64,000 nt of DNA from Bacillus sp. BHET2. Its GTDB lineage: Bacteria > Bacillota > Bacilli > Bacillales > Bacillaceae_B. This document shows, in pieces, positions 1 to 10,422 of the stretch; position 1 is the stretch's first letter; the number at the start of each line of letters is the position of its first letter. The DNA lies in NCBI RefSeq assembly GCF_005938125.1, contig NZ_VCQN01000001.1, forward strand, positions 1,612,001 through 1,676,000, in the 5' to 3' direction. Both the position numbers and the translations under genes were made by a program. The notes beneath the pieces are model-generated. The model was not told where the DNA came from. It searched no databases and saw only the letters and a list, made by a program, of their open reading frames with translations.

Positions 1-1315
1 TTGATTCTAATTCAAGTTTTTGCTTGAATGGTTGCGCTTTAATGTTAACCGTTAAACCTTCAAGATTTTGCTCAAGTTGTTCTTTTAAGAATTCACCAAT
101 TTTCTTAGAACTGTCAGAATCATAGTTCAATAGTTCTAATTCAATCGTGTCTTTACCTAACTCTTCTTTAGCTTTAGCCCAGTAATCTGCAGCTTTTTTA
201 GCATCAAATCCACCGAAATCGCCTACCGCTTCACGGTATTCAGTTCCATCAGGACCAGATACGAAATCTTTTGGTACTAGGTAGTAGGCAGGAATCGATC
301 CATTATTAAGAAGAACGTCTACCATACCTTGTTTGTCATAAGCAGCATCAACCGCTTTACGTGCGTTAACATTTTTCATTACTTCGTTACCTTCGTTCAG
401 GCGCAAGAAGTAAACAGATGTATCAGCTTTTGTTTTGAAGTTTTCGTCTGATTTGTATTTGTCAACAAATTCAGCAGATAAAGTAGCTACGTCAACCTTA
501 TTTGTTTCATAAAGGTTAACACCAGTAGCGGTATCTTTAACGATATTAAAGTTAACTTCTTTTAGCTTAACAGTTTCAGCATCCCAGTAACTGTCATTTT
601 TCGATAATTTAAAGCTTTGTTCATGCTTCCACTCAGAAAGTGTGAATGGACCATTATAGACAGCCGTGTCAGCTTCAAGACCGAATTTGTCGCCTTGAGA
701 CTCAACGAATTTTTGGTTTTGTGGATAGAAAGTTGCGAATGAAAGCAATGCTTTGAAGTACGGTACAGCTGTTTCAAGCTGAATTTCTAAAGTCATATCA
801 TCAACCGCTTTAACACCTAATTCTTCAACCGGAACATCACCGGAATTTACTTTAGCAGCATTTTTGATATCGTACATTATGTACGCATACTCTGCACCAG
901 TATCAGGGTTTAAAGCTTTTTGCCAAGCGTAAACGAAGTCGTTTGCAGTAACTGTATCTCCGTTAGACCACTTTGCATCACGTAATTTGAACGTGTATGT
1001 TTTACCGTCTTCACTGATTTGTGGCTCTTCAGCCGCCATACCAAGTGCAGGCTCATCATTTTCACCTAAACGGTAAAGGCCTTCAAATACGTTGTTCATT
1101 ACTTTGAATGAAACAGAGTCAGTTGCCAGAGTAGAGTCCATTGATGGGATCTCAGAACTCTCAAGTAAGTTAAGTACCTGTTCTTTCTTTTCAGCAGAAT
1201 CTCCGCCGTCACCAGATTTTTCTCCGCTATCAGTCTTCTTGTCGCCGCCACAAGCAGCTAAAAAAGTACTAAGAGCTAGAAGAAGAACCAGCAAGAATGA
1301 AAACTTTTTCTTCAT
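1..1315 (-). CDS. oppA: Oligopeptide ABC transporter substrate-binding lipoprotein OppA (3' part outside window)
   Basis: The frame runs off the left edge, so only the N-terminal 438 codons are present. It starts with a short basic, hydrophobic leader ending in a lipobox (FLAAC followed by GGDKK), so the mature protein should be a lipid-anchored receptor on the outer face of the membrane. A Ser/Gly/Asp/Lys-rich linker follows, then a solute-binding type 5 (SBP_bac_5) domain. The family captures oligopeptides for the OppBCDF importer. The ATG at 1315 is preceded by AGGAGG. In B. subtilis oppA follows trpS; here it lies beside trpS with one small gene between, but on the opposite strand. The rest of the opp operon would lie to the left. 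OppA is recognised from the family pattern and position; a paralogue such as AppA cannot be excluded. Confidence 0.85.
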   Translation of the reverse strand, partial: MKKKFSFLLVLLLALSTFLAACGGDKKTDSGEKSGDGGDSAEKKEQVLNLLESSEIPSMDSTLATDSVSFKVMNNVFEGLYRLGENDEPALGMAAEEPQISEDGKTYTFKLRDAKWSNGDTVTANDFVYAWQKALNPDTGAEYAYIMYDIKNAAKVNSGDVPVEELGVKAVDDMTLEIQLETAVPYFKALLSFATFYPQNQKFVESQGDKFGLEADTAVYNGPFTLSEWKHEQSFKLSKNDSYWDAETVKLKEVNFNIVKDTATGVNLYETNKVDVATLSAEFVDKYKSDENFKTKADTSVYFLRLNEGNEVMKNVNARKAVDAAYDKQGMVDVLLNNGSIPAYYLVPKDFVSGPDGTEYREAVGDFGGFDAKKAADYWAKAKEELGKDTIELELLNYDSDSSKKIGEFLKEQLEQNLEGLTVNIKAQPFKQKLELES

Positions 1316-1382
1316 CTTGAAATTGACCTCCTCGTAAATCTCATATTTATTTATCTTCTAATTTTCAGAAGATTTGTTACTT

Positions 1383-1410
1383 ATTATACATGATAGAGAA
1401 ATTATTGCAA
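1383..1410 (-). promoter_or_regulatory. Sigma-A type promoter of oppA
   Basis: Read on the minus strand, TTGCAA (1405-1410) is followed after 16 bp by a perfect TATAAT (1383-1388), about 68 bp before the oppA start codon. A small inverted repeat, TCTTC...GAAGA, lies in the leader near 1354-1373. Confidence 0.55.
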
Positions 1411-1754
1411 TATGAATTTAACAGTTTTTTTGCTAAATTATCAGATTAATAGGTATATGGACTGTAAAACCCCGTCATTAAAGGCTTTTTTCTAAACATT
1501 TTAGATAGCATGTCCCATTACAATTGTTACAAATGTAAATTACAGTAGGATTTATCTTATGACCATTTTGTGATTTTTCCCTATTTCTCACACTCTCTTT
1601 CTATTATAAATATTAAATCTACAGACTAAATATAAATAATAGAAAACATACTTTTTTCTAGTTTCTTTTTTAGTGGGTATAGGGTTATTCTATTGAATCT
1701 TCCCTGCCTGAGATATACTGAGGCACCGCACCACTTGGATATATATGCCCACCA
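1411..1754. other. Intergenic region between oppA and the DUF3899 gene
   Basis: This AT-rich stretch separates divergent genes. Apart from the promoters at its two ends I see only a short inverted repeat, TGCCT-11 nt-AGGCA near 1706-1726. No open frame with a ribosome binding site, no RNA gene and no recognisable riboswitch was found. Confidence 0.5.
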
Positions 1755-1784
1755 TTGAATTCTTCCTTGTGCATCAGGTATACT
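1755..1784 (+). promoter_or_regulatory. Candidate sigma-A promoter of the DUF3899 gene
   Basis: TTGAAT (1755-1760), an 18-bp spacer and TATACT (1779-1784) precede the gene. This argues against starting the protein at 1755, because that codon would lie inside the -35 element. Confidence 0.45.
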
Positions 1785-1811
1785 TTTATTAAAAACCACT
1801 TAAGGAGCATT

Positions 1812-2195
1812 ATGAAAAAAATCAACTTTTTCTATATACTTACATCACTATTTTTCGGTATTGCGATTGTATCGGGGTTAATTCAGGAGAAAAATCTTCT
1901 TCTTTCTATTATAGACAGCTTGTTTATAATCGGGATTGCTTATGTAGCCATCGGGGCCCTCTTATATATTTTTCAAAAAGGATTCTTTAACGGCATCGTG
2001 TACGCTCTTAAGAGATTTCGTAGCAGTACGAAACAAGGGAAGTATATTTCTCAGTTCGATGATTTGGATGAAGCAAAGGAACCTCACGAAGAATACAATG
2101 TGCAGCGCTCTTATTCCATTACAAGATCCTTCCTTTTGGTCGGCAGTATAACCCTGGTTCTTTCTATATCAATGACTTATATTCTGTACACTTGA
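1812..2195 (+). CDS. Small membrane protein, DUF3899-like
   Basis: 127 residues. Two hydrophobic segments lie near the N-terminus (about residues 7-25 and 30-53), then a charged soluble stretch (about 60-100) and a C-terminal hydrophobic segment (about 103-125). This matches small DUF3899-type membrane proteins of bacilli, whose role is unknown. The ATG at 1812 is chosen because AAGGAG sits 6 nt upstream and a promoter-like element overlaps the longer reading. It is co-oriented with trpS, whose promoter overlaps the stop codon of this gene, so the two are probably separate transcription units. The family assignment rests on the pattern of segments and on the position beside trpS and opp. Confidence 0.6.
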   Translation: MKKINFFYILTSLFFGIAIVSGLIQEKNLLLSIIDSLFIIGIAYVAIGALLYIFQKGFFNGIVYALKRFRSSTKQGKYISQFDDLDEAKEPHEEYNVQRSYSITRSFLLVGSITLVLSISMTYILYT

Positions 2196-2220
2196 ATTAA
2201 GAACTATTTTTTCATATAAT
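2192..2220 (+). promoter_or_regulatory. Sigma-A promoter of the trpS T-box transcript
   Basis: TTGAAT (2192-2197), a 17-bp spacer and TATAAT (2215-2220) place the transcript start just before the T-box leader. The -35 box overlaps the last codons of the preceding gene. Confidence 0.6.
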
Positions 2221-2239
2221 AAAAATATATGAATTAAGA

Positions 2240-2500
2240 GTATTGGCGAGGATGAAGAGTAGTACTTTTCAGAATGAATCTAAGAGAACTTGTGGTGCTG
2301 AGAACAAGTATTCATCTGAAGAAGAATGGACTTCTGAGCTTTATTTGTGAAATAAAGTAGCATATAACGGGGTAACCTCACGTTAAAGGGGTTCCATGCA
2401 CGTCATGGACTAAGCTGACTCATTGGAGTACTTAGGGTGGCACCGCGGAAGTGAACCCATTCGTCCCTATCTTTCATAGGACGGGTGGGTTTTTATTTTG
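2240..2500 (+). promoter_or_regulatory. T-box riboswitch, tryptophan specifier
   Basis: The leader has the conserved T-box AGGGTGGCACCGCGG (2434-2448), the Stem I base motif GATGAAGAGTAGTA near 2251-2264, and a likely specifier TGG (2327-2329) followed by a purine. A terminator follows whose left arm overlaps the anti-terminator region: the arms are around CCCATTCGTCCCTAT and ATAGGACGGGTGGG, ending in a T run (about 2455-2497). Uncharged tRNA-Trp should pair with the specifier and T-box and allow read-through into trpS. The T-box motif is seen directly; assigning the specifier relies on its position in Stem I and the gene downstream. Confidence 0.9.
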
Positions 2501-2522
2501 TGTAAAACTAGGAGGAAATTAG

Positions 2523-3521
<999 letters not shown>

Positions 3522-3529
3522 TGATCGTA

Positions 3530-3566
3530 CCCAGAGCTTCTGCAAATAAAGCTCTGGGCTTTTTTG
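3530..3566 (+). terminator. Terminator of trpS
   Basis: CCCAGAGC (3530-3537) pairs with GCTCTGGG (3551-3558), followed by six T residues. Confidence 0.9.
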
Positions 3567-3577
3567 TTTATGGAACA

Positions 3578-3616
3578 GACAAAAAAACCCCAAGCCCTTC
3601 AATGGCTCGAGGTTTC
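3578..3616 (-). terminator. Terminator of yjbA
   Basis: On the minus strand CCTCGAGCC pairs with GGCTTGGGG (some G-U pairs), followed by seven T residues, just after the yjbA stop codon. Confidence 0.8.
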
Positions 3617-3624
3617 AACTTCTG

Positions 3625-4374
3625 TTAATTTACCTTAGGACGATTCTCCACTTCCCATAACTTTTCGAAGAATGGTTGTCCCTTAATGAGATTTTCACAG
3701 AGGGTTAAGTGCTTGTCTGACCAGCCGTATTGTGTTTCTTCGTATAGCATATGCCATATTTCTTCAAAGTCCATATCCTTGATGGTCCTGTATCGCTGCG
3801 GAGCCCATTCAGTGTACCAATAGCGAATTTCTGCTGTATTGTTTGAGCTGTGAAGTTGATCCAGTGCCATGAATAATAGCTGTTTCAACTGTCTTTCTTT
3901 CCTAGTCAGTCCGCTCATCATATAAGGACTTGGTGACAGGATATGATAGGAATCTCCCCTCTTAGTTGCAGGTTGTATGACATACTGTGTTGCTTCATGA
4001 TTATCAACCATTTCATAAACGAGCTGTTCCTGTCTTGGTATGAGCCTGCTTTTTCTGATTGGAACTGTGTATCCGATTGTATCCACTGCAAGGATCCCGA
4101 TACCATCTGTCACGATGAAGCAGTAATCAAGCTGAATGCGTTCATGGTTTTTACGTAAGTATGCTTTTTGATAAATATTACTAAGCAGTTGTTGAGGTAA
4201 CTCTGATAAATCATTCTCGATGTAATGATACAGGACACTGTCCACTTTAATGAGAGGAACTTGATCTAATAATTCAATGACGTCCTCTTTTCTCCACTCG
4301 TGAAAATGACAAATATTGTAGCCATTTTCTTCTCCTTCGAACCAATTTACCCATACATCATGAAGATATAACAT
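3625..4374 (-). CDS. yjbA: YjbA family protein (DUF3603)
   Basis: 249 residues, the same length as B. subtilis YjbA, which also lies beside trpS. The protein has no signal peptide or membrane segment and is of unknown function. The N-terminal half carries aromatic and acidic patches ([20 protein letters not shown]). The start is placed at 4374 because GAGGGG lies 7 nt upstream; the frame could extend 8 codons further, but without a better ribosome binding site. It is transcribed alone, with its own terminator. Assignment is by recognition plus synteny. Confidence 0.8.
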   Translation of the reverse strand: MLYLHDVWVNWFEGEENGYNICHFHEWRKEDVIELLDQVPLIKVDSVLYHYIENDLSELPQQLLSNIYQKAYLRKNHERIQLDYCFIVTDGIGILAVDTIGYTVPIRKSRLIPRQEQLVYEMVDNHEATQYVIQPATKRGDSYHILSPSPYMMSGLTRKERQLKQLLFMALDQLHSSNNTAEIRYWYTEWAPQRYRTIKDMDFEEIWHMLYEETQYGWSDKHLTLCENLIKGQPFFEKLWEVENRPKVN

Positions 4375-4458
4375 GATTGACCCCTCGCTTTGCTTCAATC
4401 TTATTTGTCAATCAGTATGGGCTAATCAGTGTAAATTTATTCCTATTATTCAAGGGTT

Positions 4459-4728
4459 TTATAGATAGTGATTATTTTTTCTACGGGGTATATAGATTGA
4501 GAGCGTAATAACGAAGAGTCCAATCAGGAATAAATAACATTCGATTCGGGTGGATACGAAGAGGATATAGTCTGTGAAACTCATTCCATTCGTAAGCAGG
4601 TTTAAATACATAATAAGGCTAACTCCTCCTGAGACAGCAAGTCCAAATCCTATAAATAGTCCAAACAATTGTACCACCATGCCTTCCGCCTCTATCCTTG
4701 CATTTAGATAGTGTAGCTCGTCCATCAT
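4459..4728 (-). CDS. Small two-helix membrane protein, unrecognised
   Basis: 89 residues with two strong hydrophobic segments (about residues 18-45 and 58-80), a short loop, and a basic C-terminal tail (PRRKN), so the C-terminus is probably cytoplasmic. I do not recognise a family. There is no good ribosome binding site before the ATGATG start, so it may be weakly expressed or not translated. It sits between yjbA and yjaZ, where B. subtilis has the app operon, so it may belong to this lineage only. Confidence 0.45.
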   Translation of the reverse strand: MMDELHYLNARIEAEGMVVQLFGLFIGFGLAVSGGVSLIMYLNLLTNGMSFTDYILFVSTRIECYLFLIGLFVITLSIYIPRRKNNHYL

Positions 4729-4829
4729 GCATACTATAGTTTATGAGGGGAAAGGAAAGTTATGACGGCACAGAATGACCAATTTTCATAACCCGTTTCA
4801 TCATGGCCTATTTGATTGCACCTATTCGT

Positions 4830-5591
4830 TCAAGATATAAACGATGAAGACGGTTTCCCTATCAGTCTTAAAGTTGATAAATCCTGTTTTTTCAGATGGT
4901 TTTGTACGAGTCTGAAGCCTGCAGCATATCCGAGCATAGTAGGATACGACTTCTGTCCAAGGAGCAAGTGATCATGAAGGGGGTTGCTGCGCTTCACATC
5001 TAAATTAGGCTGGATCCATTTTTCGTGATAGCCTGACATCTCTTTCTCTCCATATGTCTTGGTCCACGGGGCCATATATTTTTCTCCACAGTACTCTTTA
5101 ACTGCATATTCAGCCAATCCTTCAAAGATTATAGAGTCCAGTAATGTGTACTGACTATCTTGTTTATTTAAAAGCTTCATCCTGACACAGTGATGATATT
5201 CATGGACGAACAAGGCTTCATATTCTTTTGTGTCTTGTTGATCGGTCACGAAAAAGAAGATTTCATTTTTAAAGCATACCCCTGATTTTTTCATTGACGA
5301 TTGGAACATCCCCCTTTTTTCTTGAACAGGGAATAAATAAATCGGAACACTGGGACCGTTCCACTTACGCCTGTACTTTTTTTCATATAAAGAAAACCGT
5401 GCCCAAAGATTGTTCTCTTTCATTTTCTTATAAATATCCTCGGCATGTTGCACAGATCGGTACATGCCATGTTTCATTAGATATTCATAAAACGATTGTT
5501 GGTCGTCTTTGCCGTTAATCGTTTTCTTAAGCAATTCCAACGGCTTGTCAATCAAATCACCTAACCATTCATTAGTGGGAACAACGGTCAT
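4830..5591 (-). CDS. yjaZ: Putative zinc-dependent protease, YjaZ family (DUF2268)
   Basis: About 253 residues. A zincin HExxH motif is visible (VHEYHH, about residue 135), with a downstream Glu-rich stretch (FEGLAEYAV) that could give the third zinc ligand. This fits the DUF2268 class of predicted zinc proteases. There is no leader, so it is probably cytosolic. The start at 5591 (MTVVPTNEW) is chosen because AAGAGGG lies 6 nt upstream; the ATG at 5597 is too close to it. It lies downstream of fabF as in B. subtilis, but a strong terminator separates the two. The protease activity is a prediction of the family. Confidence 0.75.
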   Translation of the reverse strand: MTVVPTNEWLGDLIDKPLELLKKTINGKDDQQSFYEYLMKHGMYRSVQHAEDIYKKMKENNLWARFSLYEKKYRRKWNGPSVPIYLFPVQEKRGMFQSSMKKSGVCFKNEIFFFVTDQQDTKEYEALFVHEYHHCVRMKLLNKQDSQYTLLDSIIFEGLAEYAVKEYCGEKYMAPWTKTYGEKEMSGYHEKWIQPNLDVKRSNPLHDHLLLGQKSYPTMLGYAAGFRLVQNHLKKQDLSTLRLIGKPSSSFIS

Positions 5592-5649
5592 CTTCATCCC
5601 TCTTTTCCGGCTTTTTATTATGTATATGTATAGGTATGAGGATTCACAA

Positions 5650-5679
5650 CAAAAAAAGCCTGCCAACTAATTGGCAGGC
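5650..5679 (-). terminator. Terminator of the fabH-fabF operon
   Basis: GCCTGCCAA (minus strand, 5671-5679) pairs with TTGGCAGGC (5658-5666), followed by seven T residues. Confidence 0.9.
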
Positions 5680-5691
5680 ACGCATTAATGG

Positions 5692-6936
5692 TTAGTTTGA
5701 ATACTTCTTGAATACGATGGTAGCATTATGACCACCGAAGCCTAGTGAATTACTCATGGCAACATTTACTTCTTGTTTTCTTGCTTCGTTGGCCACGTAG
5801 TCAAGATCACAATCTGGGTCCGGTGTTTCTATGTTAATGGTCGGTGGCAAAATACTGTCTTTCATGGCAAGCACAGTGAAGATTGCTTCCACCCCACCTG
5901 CTGCACCAAGAAGATGCCCAGTCATTGATTTCGTAGAGCTCATGGCTAAATTATAGGCATGTTCTCCAAATACCTCTTTCACAGCCATTGTTTCATATTT
6001 ATCATTATACGGCGTACTTGTTCCATGGGCATTAATGTAGTCCATTTGATCTGGAAGAATTCCACCGTCATCAAGAGCCATCTTCATCGCTCTCGCACCA
6101 CCTTCCCCTGCTGGTGCAGGAGCCGTGATATGATAAGCATCGCCCGTACAACCATATCCAACAATTTCAGCATAAATCGTCGCCCCGCGATTCAAAGCGT
6201 GCTCAAGTTCTTCAAGAACGACGACACCAGCACCTTCACCCATTACGAATCCATCTCGGTTGGCATCAAAAGGTCTCGACGCTTTTTCCGGATCTGCGTT
6301 AGTTGAAAGCGCAGTATTTGCACAGAAACCTGCTACTGACATTTTCGTGATCGGTGCCTCAGCTCCACCTGAAACCATTACATCGGCATCTCCTCGTTGA
6401 ATGACCTTAAAAGCGTCACCAATCGAGTTGGTACCTGTCGCACATGCTGTGACTGTACAAGAATTGAAGCCTTTAGCCCCAAGCATAATGGAAACTTGTC
6501 CCGCTGCCATATCCGGTATGATCATCGGAACGAAGAAAGGACTCACACGGCGGTATCCACGTTTTTGGAATGTTTCATACTGTTGTTCGAAGGTTTCCAT
6601 GCCACCAATTCCAGACCCGATCCATACACCGACGCGATGAGCGATTTCATCTGTAATGTCAAGCTTTGAGTCTTTTACAGCCATTAATGATGCCGCTATT
6701 GCGTAATGAGTGAAGCGGTCCATTTTTCTGGCTTCTTTTCGTTCGACTCCAAAATCCTCGATATTAAAGTCTTTTAATTCTGCCGCTACCTTCGCTGGGT
6801 ACTCGTCAGCGTTTAATCGTGTTAAAGGTCCCACACCTGTATTCCCTGCCAAAATATTCGACCATGTCGATTCAACGTCATTACCTAAAGGTGTTACACT
6901 GCCTAATCCTGTTACCACTACTCGCTTCTTATTCAT
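5692..6936 (-). CDS. fabF: 3-oxoacyl-[acyl-carrier-protein] synthase II
   Basis: 414 residues, full length. It performs the elongating condensation of acyl-ACP with malonyl-ACP in type II fatty acid synthesis. The Cys-His-His triad is complete: Cys165 in [10 protein letters not shown], His in [11 protein letters not shown] (near 304) and His in [10 protein letters not shown] (near 341). The C-terminal NSLGFGGHN motif is also present. The start has AAGGAG upstream. It follows fabH by 45 bp with no terminator between, so the two form an operon. Confidence 0.97.
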   Translation of the reverse strand: MNKKRVVVTGLGSVTPLGNDVESTWSNILAGNTGVGPLTRLNADEYPAKVAAELKDFNIEDFGVERKEARKMDRFTHYAIAASLMAVKDSKLDITDEIAHRVGVWIGSGIGGMETFEQQYETFQKRGYRRVSPFFVPMIIPDMAAGQVSIMLGAKGFNSCTVTACATGTNSIGDAFKVIQRGDADVMVSGGAEAPITKMSVAGFCANTALSTNADPEKASRPFDANRDGFVMGEGAGVVVLEELEHALNRGATIYAEIVGYGCTGDAYHITAPAPAGEGGARAMKMALDDGGILPDQMDYINAHGTSTPYNDKYETMAVKEVFGEHAYNLAMSSTKSMTGHLLGAAGGVEAIFTVLAMKDSILPPTINIETPDPDCDLDYVANEARKQEVNVAMSNSLGFGGHNATIVFKKYSN

Positions 6937-6981
6937 TCAATCCATCTCCTTTATCTGCCAGTTATATGTGAAGTATTTTTA

Positions 6982-7914
6982 TTATTTACCCCAGCGCATG
7001 ATAATAGCGCCCCATGTCAAACCGCCACCGAATCCTACCATGACGACTACATCGTTCTCTTTCACTCTTCCGGCTTCCAAATCTTCCACAAGGGAGACAG
7101 GGATGGAAGCTGCTGAAGTATTTCCATATTTGTTAACGGTTTTAGACATTTTCTCCACCGGCAATTCTAATCTCTGTCTTGCTGCCTCCATAATGCGGAT
7201 ATTGGCCTGGTGAGGAATTAAGAAATCCACGTCTTCTTTGCTGAGACCTGCCTTTTCGATGACATTTATACTTGATTCACCCATTTGACGAACCGCGAAC
7301 TTAAATACTTCACGTCCATTCATGATCAGTTTCTCTTCCTGGTATAAGTGCTTTGCTCCAGAACCATCAGATCCGAGTTCGAAGGCAAGAATCCCTTTAC
7401 CATCTGGAACCTGCCCCATAACCGCCGCTCCGGCTGCGTCCCCGAATAGAACGGCAGTATTTCGATCTTCCCAGTCTGTAATCTTGGATAATTTCTCAAC
7501 CCCTACAACGAGTACATTCTTATATACTCCATTATCAATGAACTGCTTTGCCGTGATCATACCATACATAAATCCTGCACATGCAGCACTGACATCCATT
7601 GCAGCAGCCTTTTTCGCTCCTAAGCGTTCTTGTAGCAAGCATGCTACAGATGGGAAAGGGTAATCCGGCGTGACCGTTGCTACCATTATTAAATCGATGT
7701 CTTCAGGCTTAATATTCGCATCAGAGATTGCCTTTTGGGCCGCTTCGAACGCCATATCAGAGGTATTTGTTTCATTATTTGCTATCCTTCTCTCTTCAAT
7801 GCCTGTTCTTGTACGAATCCATTCATCCGTAGTATCCACCATTTTCTCAAGGTCAGCGTTTGTTAAGATCGTTTCAGGAAGATAACGTCCAATTCCAATA
7901 ATACCTGTATTCAT
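6982..7914 (-). CDS. fabH: 3-oxoacyl-[acyl-carrier-protein] synthase III
   Basis: 310 residues. It starts fatty acid synthesis by condensing an acyl-CoA primer with malonyl-ACP; in bacilli branched primers are favoured. Catalytic Cys112 lies in SAACAGF, His in [10 protein letters not shown] and Asn in YGNTSAAS. First gene of the fabH-fabF operon, equivalent to fabHA-fabF of B. subtilis. A FapR-like operator lies upstream. The ribosome binding site (AGGGA) is moderate. Confidence 0.96.
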   Translation of the reverse strand: MNTGIIGIGRYLPETILTNADLEKMVDTTDEWIRTRTGIEERRIANNETNTSDMAFEAAQKAISDANIKPEDIDLIMVATVTPDYPFPSVACLLQERLGAKKAAAMDVSAACAGFMYGMITAKQFIDNGVYKNVLVVGVEKLSKITDWEDRNTAVLFGDAAGAAVMGQVPDGKGILAFELGSDGSGAKHLYQEEKLIMNGREVFKFAVRQMGESSINVIEKAGLSKEDVDFLIPHQANIRIMEAARQRLELPVEKMSKTVNKYGNTSAASIPVSLVEDLEAGRVKENDVVVMVGFGGGLTWGAIIMRWGK

Positions 7915-7970
7915 CGTAGCATTCCCTACTTTCTTTTATATTTTTTTCAAATCTATATAGTTTATTATCA

Positions 7971-7992
7971 ATTATTATGACTTGGTACTAAT
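7971..7992 (-). promoter_or_regulatory. FapR-like operator upstream of fabH
   Basis: The minus strand reads TTAGTACCAAGTCATAATAA (7972-7991), an imperfect palindrome with the TTAGTACC half-site typical of FapR, the malonyl-CoA-sensing repressor of fatty acid synthesis genes in Gram-positive bacteria. It lies 58 bp before the start codon. Assignment rests on the motif and on fabHA-fabF being a known FapR target. Confidence 0.6.
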
Positions 7993-8113
7993 TTTATCGA
8001 AGATTTCTACATTCTGCAATTATTTTTTACTTCTTCCTTTCTTCTACACGTTTGACCATACTCGTACAACCCTTCCATACATAAGGTATGTAGTAGGGTG
8101 AGGGGGTGAGAAA

Positions 8114-8329
8114 GTGTCTGAAGAAAAGAAGCAACATCCATTCGACCAAATGATGTATGGAGAAAAAAACAGAAAAAAAGAACATTCTCCTTCTCAAGAA
8201 GAACATGAGGAAGGTTCAGATGGAGGATCATTTCTCGATAGTGTACATTCCATTATGAATTCCATTGATGATTTGAAACCACTTTATAAAAAAATAAGCC
8301 CCTTTTTAAACCAAGGGAAAAGTAAATAG
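8114..8329 (+). CDS. Small hydrophilic protein, YjzB-like position
   Basis: 71 residues starting with GTG, behind a GGGGGTGAG ribosome binding site. The protein is highly charged (many Glu, Lys, His and Ser in the first 40 residues) with a more hydrophobic C-terminal helix (SFLDSVHSIMNSIDDLKPLYKKI). No known domain. A small gene called yjzB lies between comZ and fabHA in B. subtilis, so this may be its equivalent, but I cannot confirm similarity. It is convergent with comZ and shares its terminator. Confidence 0.6.
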   Translation: MSEEKKQHPFDQMMYGEKNRKKEHSPSQEEHEEGSDGGSFLDSVHSIMNSIDDLKPLYKKISPFLNQGKSK

Positions 8330-8378
8330 GTTTTGGATAGAATCAATTGAAACAAAGTCGTTTGAAAAAACAATAAAA

Positions 8379-8412
8379 AAACGGTTCATTGAAAATCAAT
8401 GAACCGTTTTTT
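8379..8412. terminator. Bidirectional terminator between the small gene and comZ
   Basis: ACGGTTCATTGA pairs with TCAATGAACCGT across a 3-nt loop, with A and T runs on both flanks. It works for the plus-strand small gene and for med-comZ. Confidence 0.9.
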
Positions 8413-8418
8413 CTTCAC

Positions 8419-8607
8419 TTACTCTTTATGTAAGGCATCCTGTTTCCCTAATTCATATGCTTCACCCATGACTTGAGTAAACAAAGTCATAAATGGCTGT
8501 AGCATTTCAGGTGAGAACTCTACTCCTGCTTGGTCAAGCTGTTCCTTTGCTTGCGGGAAGTACTTCATTGCGATCTGCATAAATTCCATTGTCTTGTCCT
8601 GATTCAT
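8419..8607 (-). CDS. comZ: ComZ, negative regulator of late competence genes
   Basis: 62 residues; the pattern MEFMQIAMKYFPQAKEQLDQAGVE and the ending AYELGKQDA match B. subtilis ComZ, a small protein reported to repress comG expression. Its ATG overlaps the TGA of med by 4 bp (ATGA), so translation is coupled, as in the B. subtilis med-comZ operon. Confidence 0.9.
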   Translation of the reverse strand: MNQDKTMEFMQIAMKYFPQAKEQLDQAGVEFSPEMLQPFMTLFTQVMGEAYELGKQDALHKE

Positions 8608-9572
8608 TGCTTCGACTCCTGTCCATTTGGTAATTTTCCTGTTTCGATGTAGTGCTTAACATGTTTCTTCATTTCAGCTTGGAATTCTTCAGGAATGAGA
8701 GGACTGTATTTCCCCATCGATATGACGCCATCTTCGAAATCAAATTCCAGATTACCGTCCTCCAGTTCTCCGTTGGCGAACCTCTCCGCCACTAGCCCAT
8801 ACAACTTATCGGCATGTTGCACAGTGCTGGTTAAGACGGTTGATTCCCCGAGATCCGATTGATCAGAGACATATCCAATAGCATAAAGTCCCTTTTCCTT
8901 CAGCTTTTCGATTACAGCTACATTATAGCCATCACCTGCAGGATACACAACATCCACACCCCGCTGAATTAAATCATCTAATTTTATAAGCGCGATGTCT
9001 TGATCGTCCCAGTGATTGGTATACTCTATCATTAATTCAATATCACTGTTTTGGTAGTGTGCCCCATCGATATAACCTTGAACTTCGGGCTGCCAGTCAA
9101 ACGCAGCAATGACGCCTATTTTATTCGTATTAGACTGATTGGCCGCGGTCATCCCCCCGAAGAATCCCATAGCATATCCTTTAAATTGCAAACTGGTGGT
9201 ATTTTTCTCTGTTGCCTCCCCATTGAAACTTACAAAGTGAATGCCTGGGTATTCTCTTGAGAAACTATTAAAGACTTCAGCATACTCACTACCGTGACCG
9301 AATAACAATTCTACCCCCTCATCATTATACTCTTCTATTGCGTGCTTAATTGATGTATCACTCTTCATACTCTCTTTATAAAAGACGTCTGCATGATAAT
9401 CCGATTGAATTTCCAATAATCCTTTATATCCTTTTGTTCCCCATACGCCATCATTTATCGTTTCTGGAACAAGTAAACCAACCTTTTCTATATGTGCGCT
9501 ATTTCCCGATGAACAACCACTTAGTCCAATCATGATGACTATCAAGAAAATCGTGAATAATTTCTTTCTCAT
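8604..9572 (-). CDS. med: Med, BMP-family lipoprotein, positive regulator of comK
   Basis: 322 residues: a lipoprotein leader with lipobox (LSGCSS), then a basic membrane lipoprotein / PnrA-type periplasmic binding fold (VGLLVPETINDGVWG near the start; INDGVWGTKGYKG is typical of the family). In B. subtilis Med raises comK expression. The start is placed at 9572 (MRKKLF) because AAGGAG lies 9 nt upstream; the longer TTG start would abut the ribosome binding site. Coupled to comZ. Confidence 0.88.
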   Translation of the reverse strand: MRKKLFTIFLIVIMIGLSGCSSGNSAHIEKVGLLVPETINDGVWGTKGYKGLLEIQSDYHADVFYKESMKSDTSIKHAIEEYNDEGVELLFGHGSEYAEVFNSFSREYPGIHFVSFNGEATEKNTTSLQFKGYAMGFFGGMTAANQSNTNKIGVIAAFDWQPEVQGYIDGAHYQNSDIELMIEYTNHWDDQDIALIKLDDLIQRGVDVVYPAGDGYNVAVIEKLKEKGLYAIGYVSDQSDLGESTVLTSTVQHADKLYGLVAERFANGELEDGNLEFDFEDGVISMGKYSPLIPEEFQAEMKKHVKHYIETGKLPNGQESKQ

Positions 9573-9683
9573 GTGCAGCAACTCCTTTAAAGACCGTGCA
9601 GCAATTATAAAAAGTATAATAGAAAATTATTACATCATCCCTATTTTACCCTCTTCTGCATCCTCATGAAAAGAGAAATTTTT

Positions 9684-10409
9684 TCATTCGCGCATTTCAA
9701 GCATTCGTATTCCTTTTAATTGCTGTTCGATAATGTACTGGTGCGACTTGGAAGGCTTGACGATAAGCTCTTTTCCAACAGACTGTGAATCCTTGTGTTC
9801 CCGTTCAGGAGAAAGGGATTTTTCTGTTACATAGGATAATGCTTCATTCCAGCTTTTGGCCGAGAGAGGTTTTAACGTGAAGGATTCATTTTTTGAAGCT
9901 TGGGAAATGATCACATTTGCCGCATCCTTCACATAGATTGCACCACTCGGGTCATCCACATATGAGGCCTCACCTTTTCCCCCCATTAACAGTTGAGCGA
10001 ACAAAAATTCCTCAGGCTGATGGATTCCGTATAAAGTAGGAAGGTAAAACGCTGAGCCATCCTCAGATTGACTTCGATTCCCATTCGGATAAATCCGAAT
10101 TATATGGGGGGGTTGTTCAAGTTTTGAAGCAATAGCTTCCACTTCTTCCAAATAACTCACTGTGTTTTCTCTTACCTGGTCATAGTATGGAAGGAACACG
10201 TTGCAATCTTCATGCATATTCTTATCCCACTGGTCATATGGAATGTATTGAAGGTTTGCGTTCCTTCCAATTTCTAGCCATTTATCTTTCACTTCTGTGT
10301 CTATATCAATTGCTGTAACCGTCCATCCTTTTTCCAAAAGTGCGTCACAAAGTTCAAATCCTAAAAACTGTTGGGCAGCAAATACGAACGCATGATTCAA
10401 ATCAATCAC
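9684..10409 (-). CDS. yjaV: NAD(P)-binding Rossmann-like protein, YjaV
   Basis: 241 residues. The N-terminus looks like an atypical short-chain dehydrogenase / epimerase fold (HAFVFAAQQFLGFELCDALLEKGWTVTAID), with a degenerate glycine motif, so catalysis is doubtful. Start is GTG with a weak ribosome binding site, only 13 bp after yjaU, which suggests coupling. In B. subtilis yjaU and yjaV lie upstream of med-comZ, as here. Function unknown. Confidence 0.7.
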   Translation of the reverse strand: MIDLNHAFVFAAQQFLGFELCDALLEKGWTVTAIDIDTEVKDKWLEIGRNANLQYIPYDQWDKNMHEDCNVFLPYYDQVRENTVSYLEEVEAIASKLEQPPHIIRIYPNGNRSQSEDGSAFYLPTLYGIHQPEEFLFAQLLMGGKGEASYVDDPSGAIYVKDAANVIISQASKNESFTLKPLSAKSWNEALSYVTEKSLSPEREHKDSQSVGKELIVKPSKSHQYIIEQQLKGIRMLEMRE

Positions 10410-10422
10410 TCCAATTTATTTA

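Noticed and set aside
1755-1811. Longer start for the DUF3899 protein at 1755
   Set aside because: The TTGAAT/TATACT promoter-like pair lies inside this segment and the AAGGAG precedes the ATG at 1812.
5692-8000. Plus-strand frames opposite fabF, fabH, clpB, addA and addB
   Set aside because: They are shadows of long, well-supported genes, with no ribosome binding sites and Ser/Arg-rich sequence.
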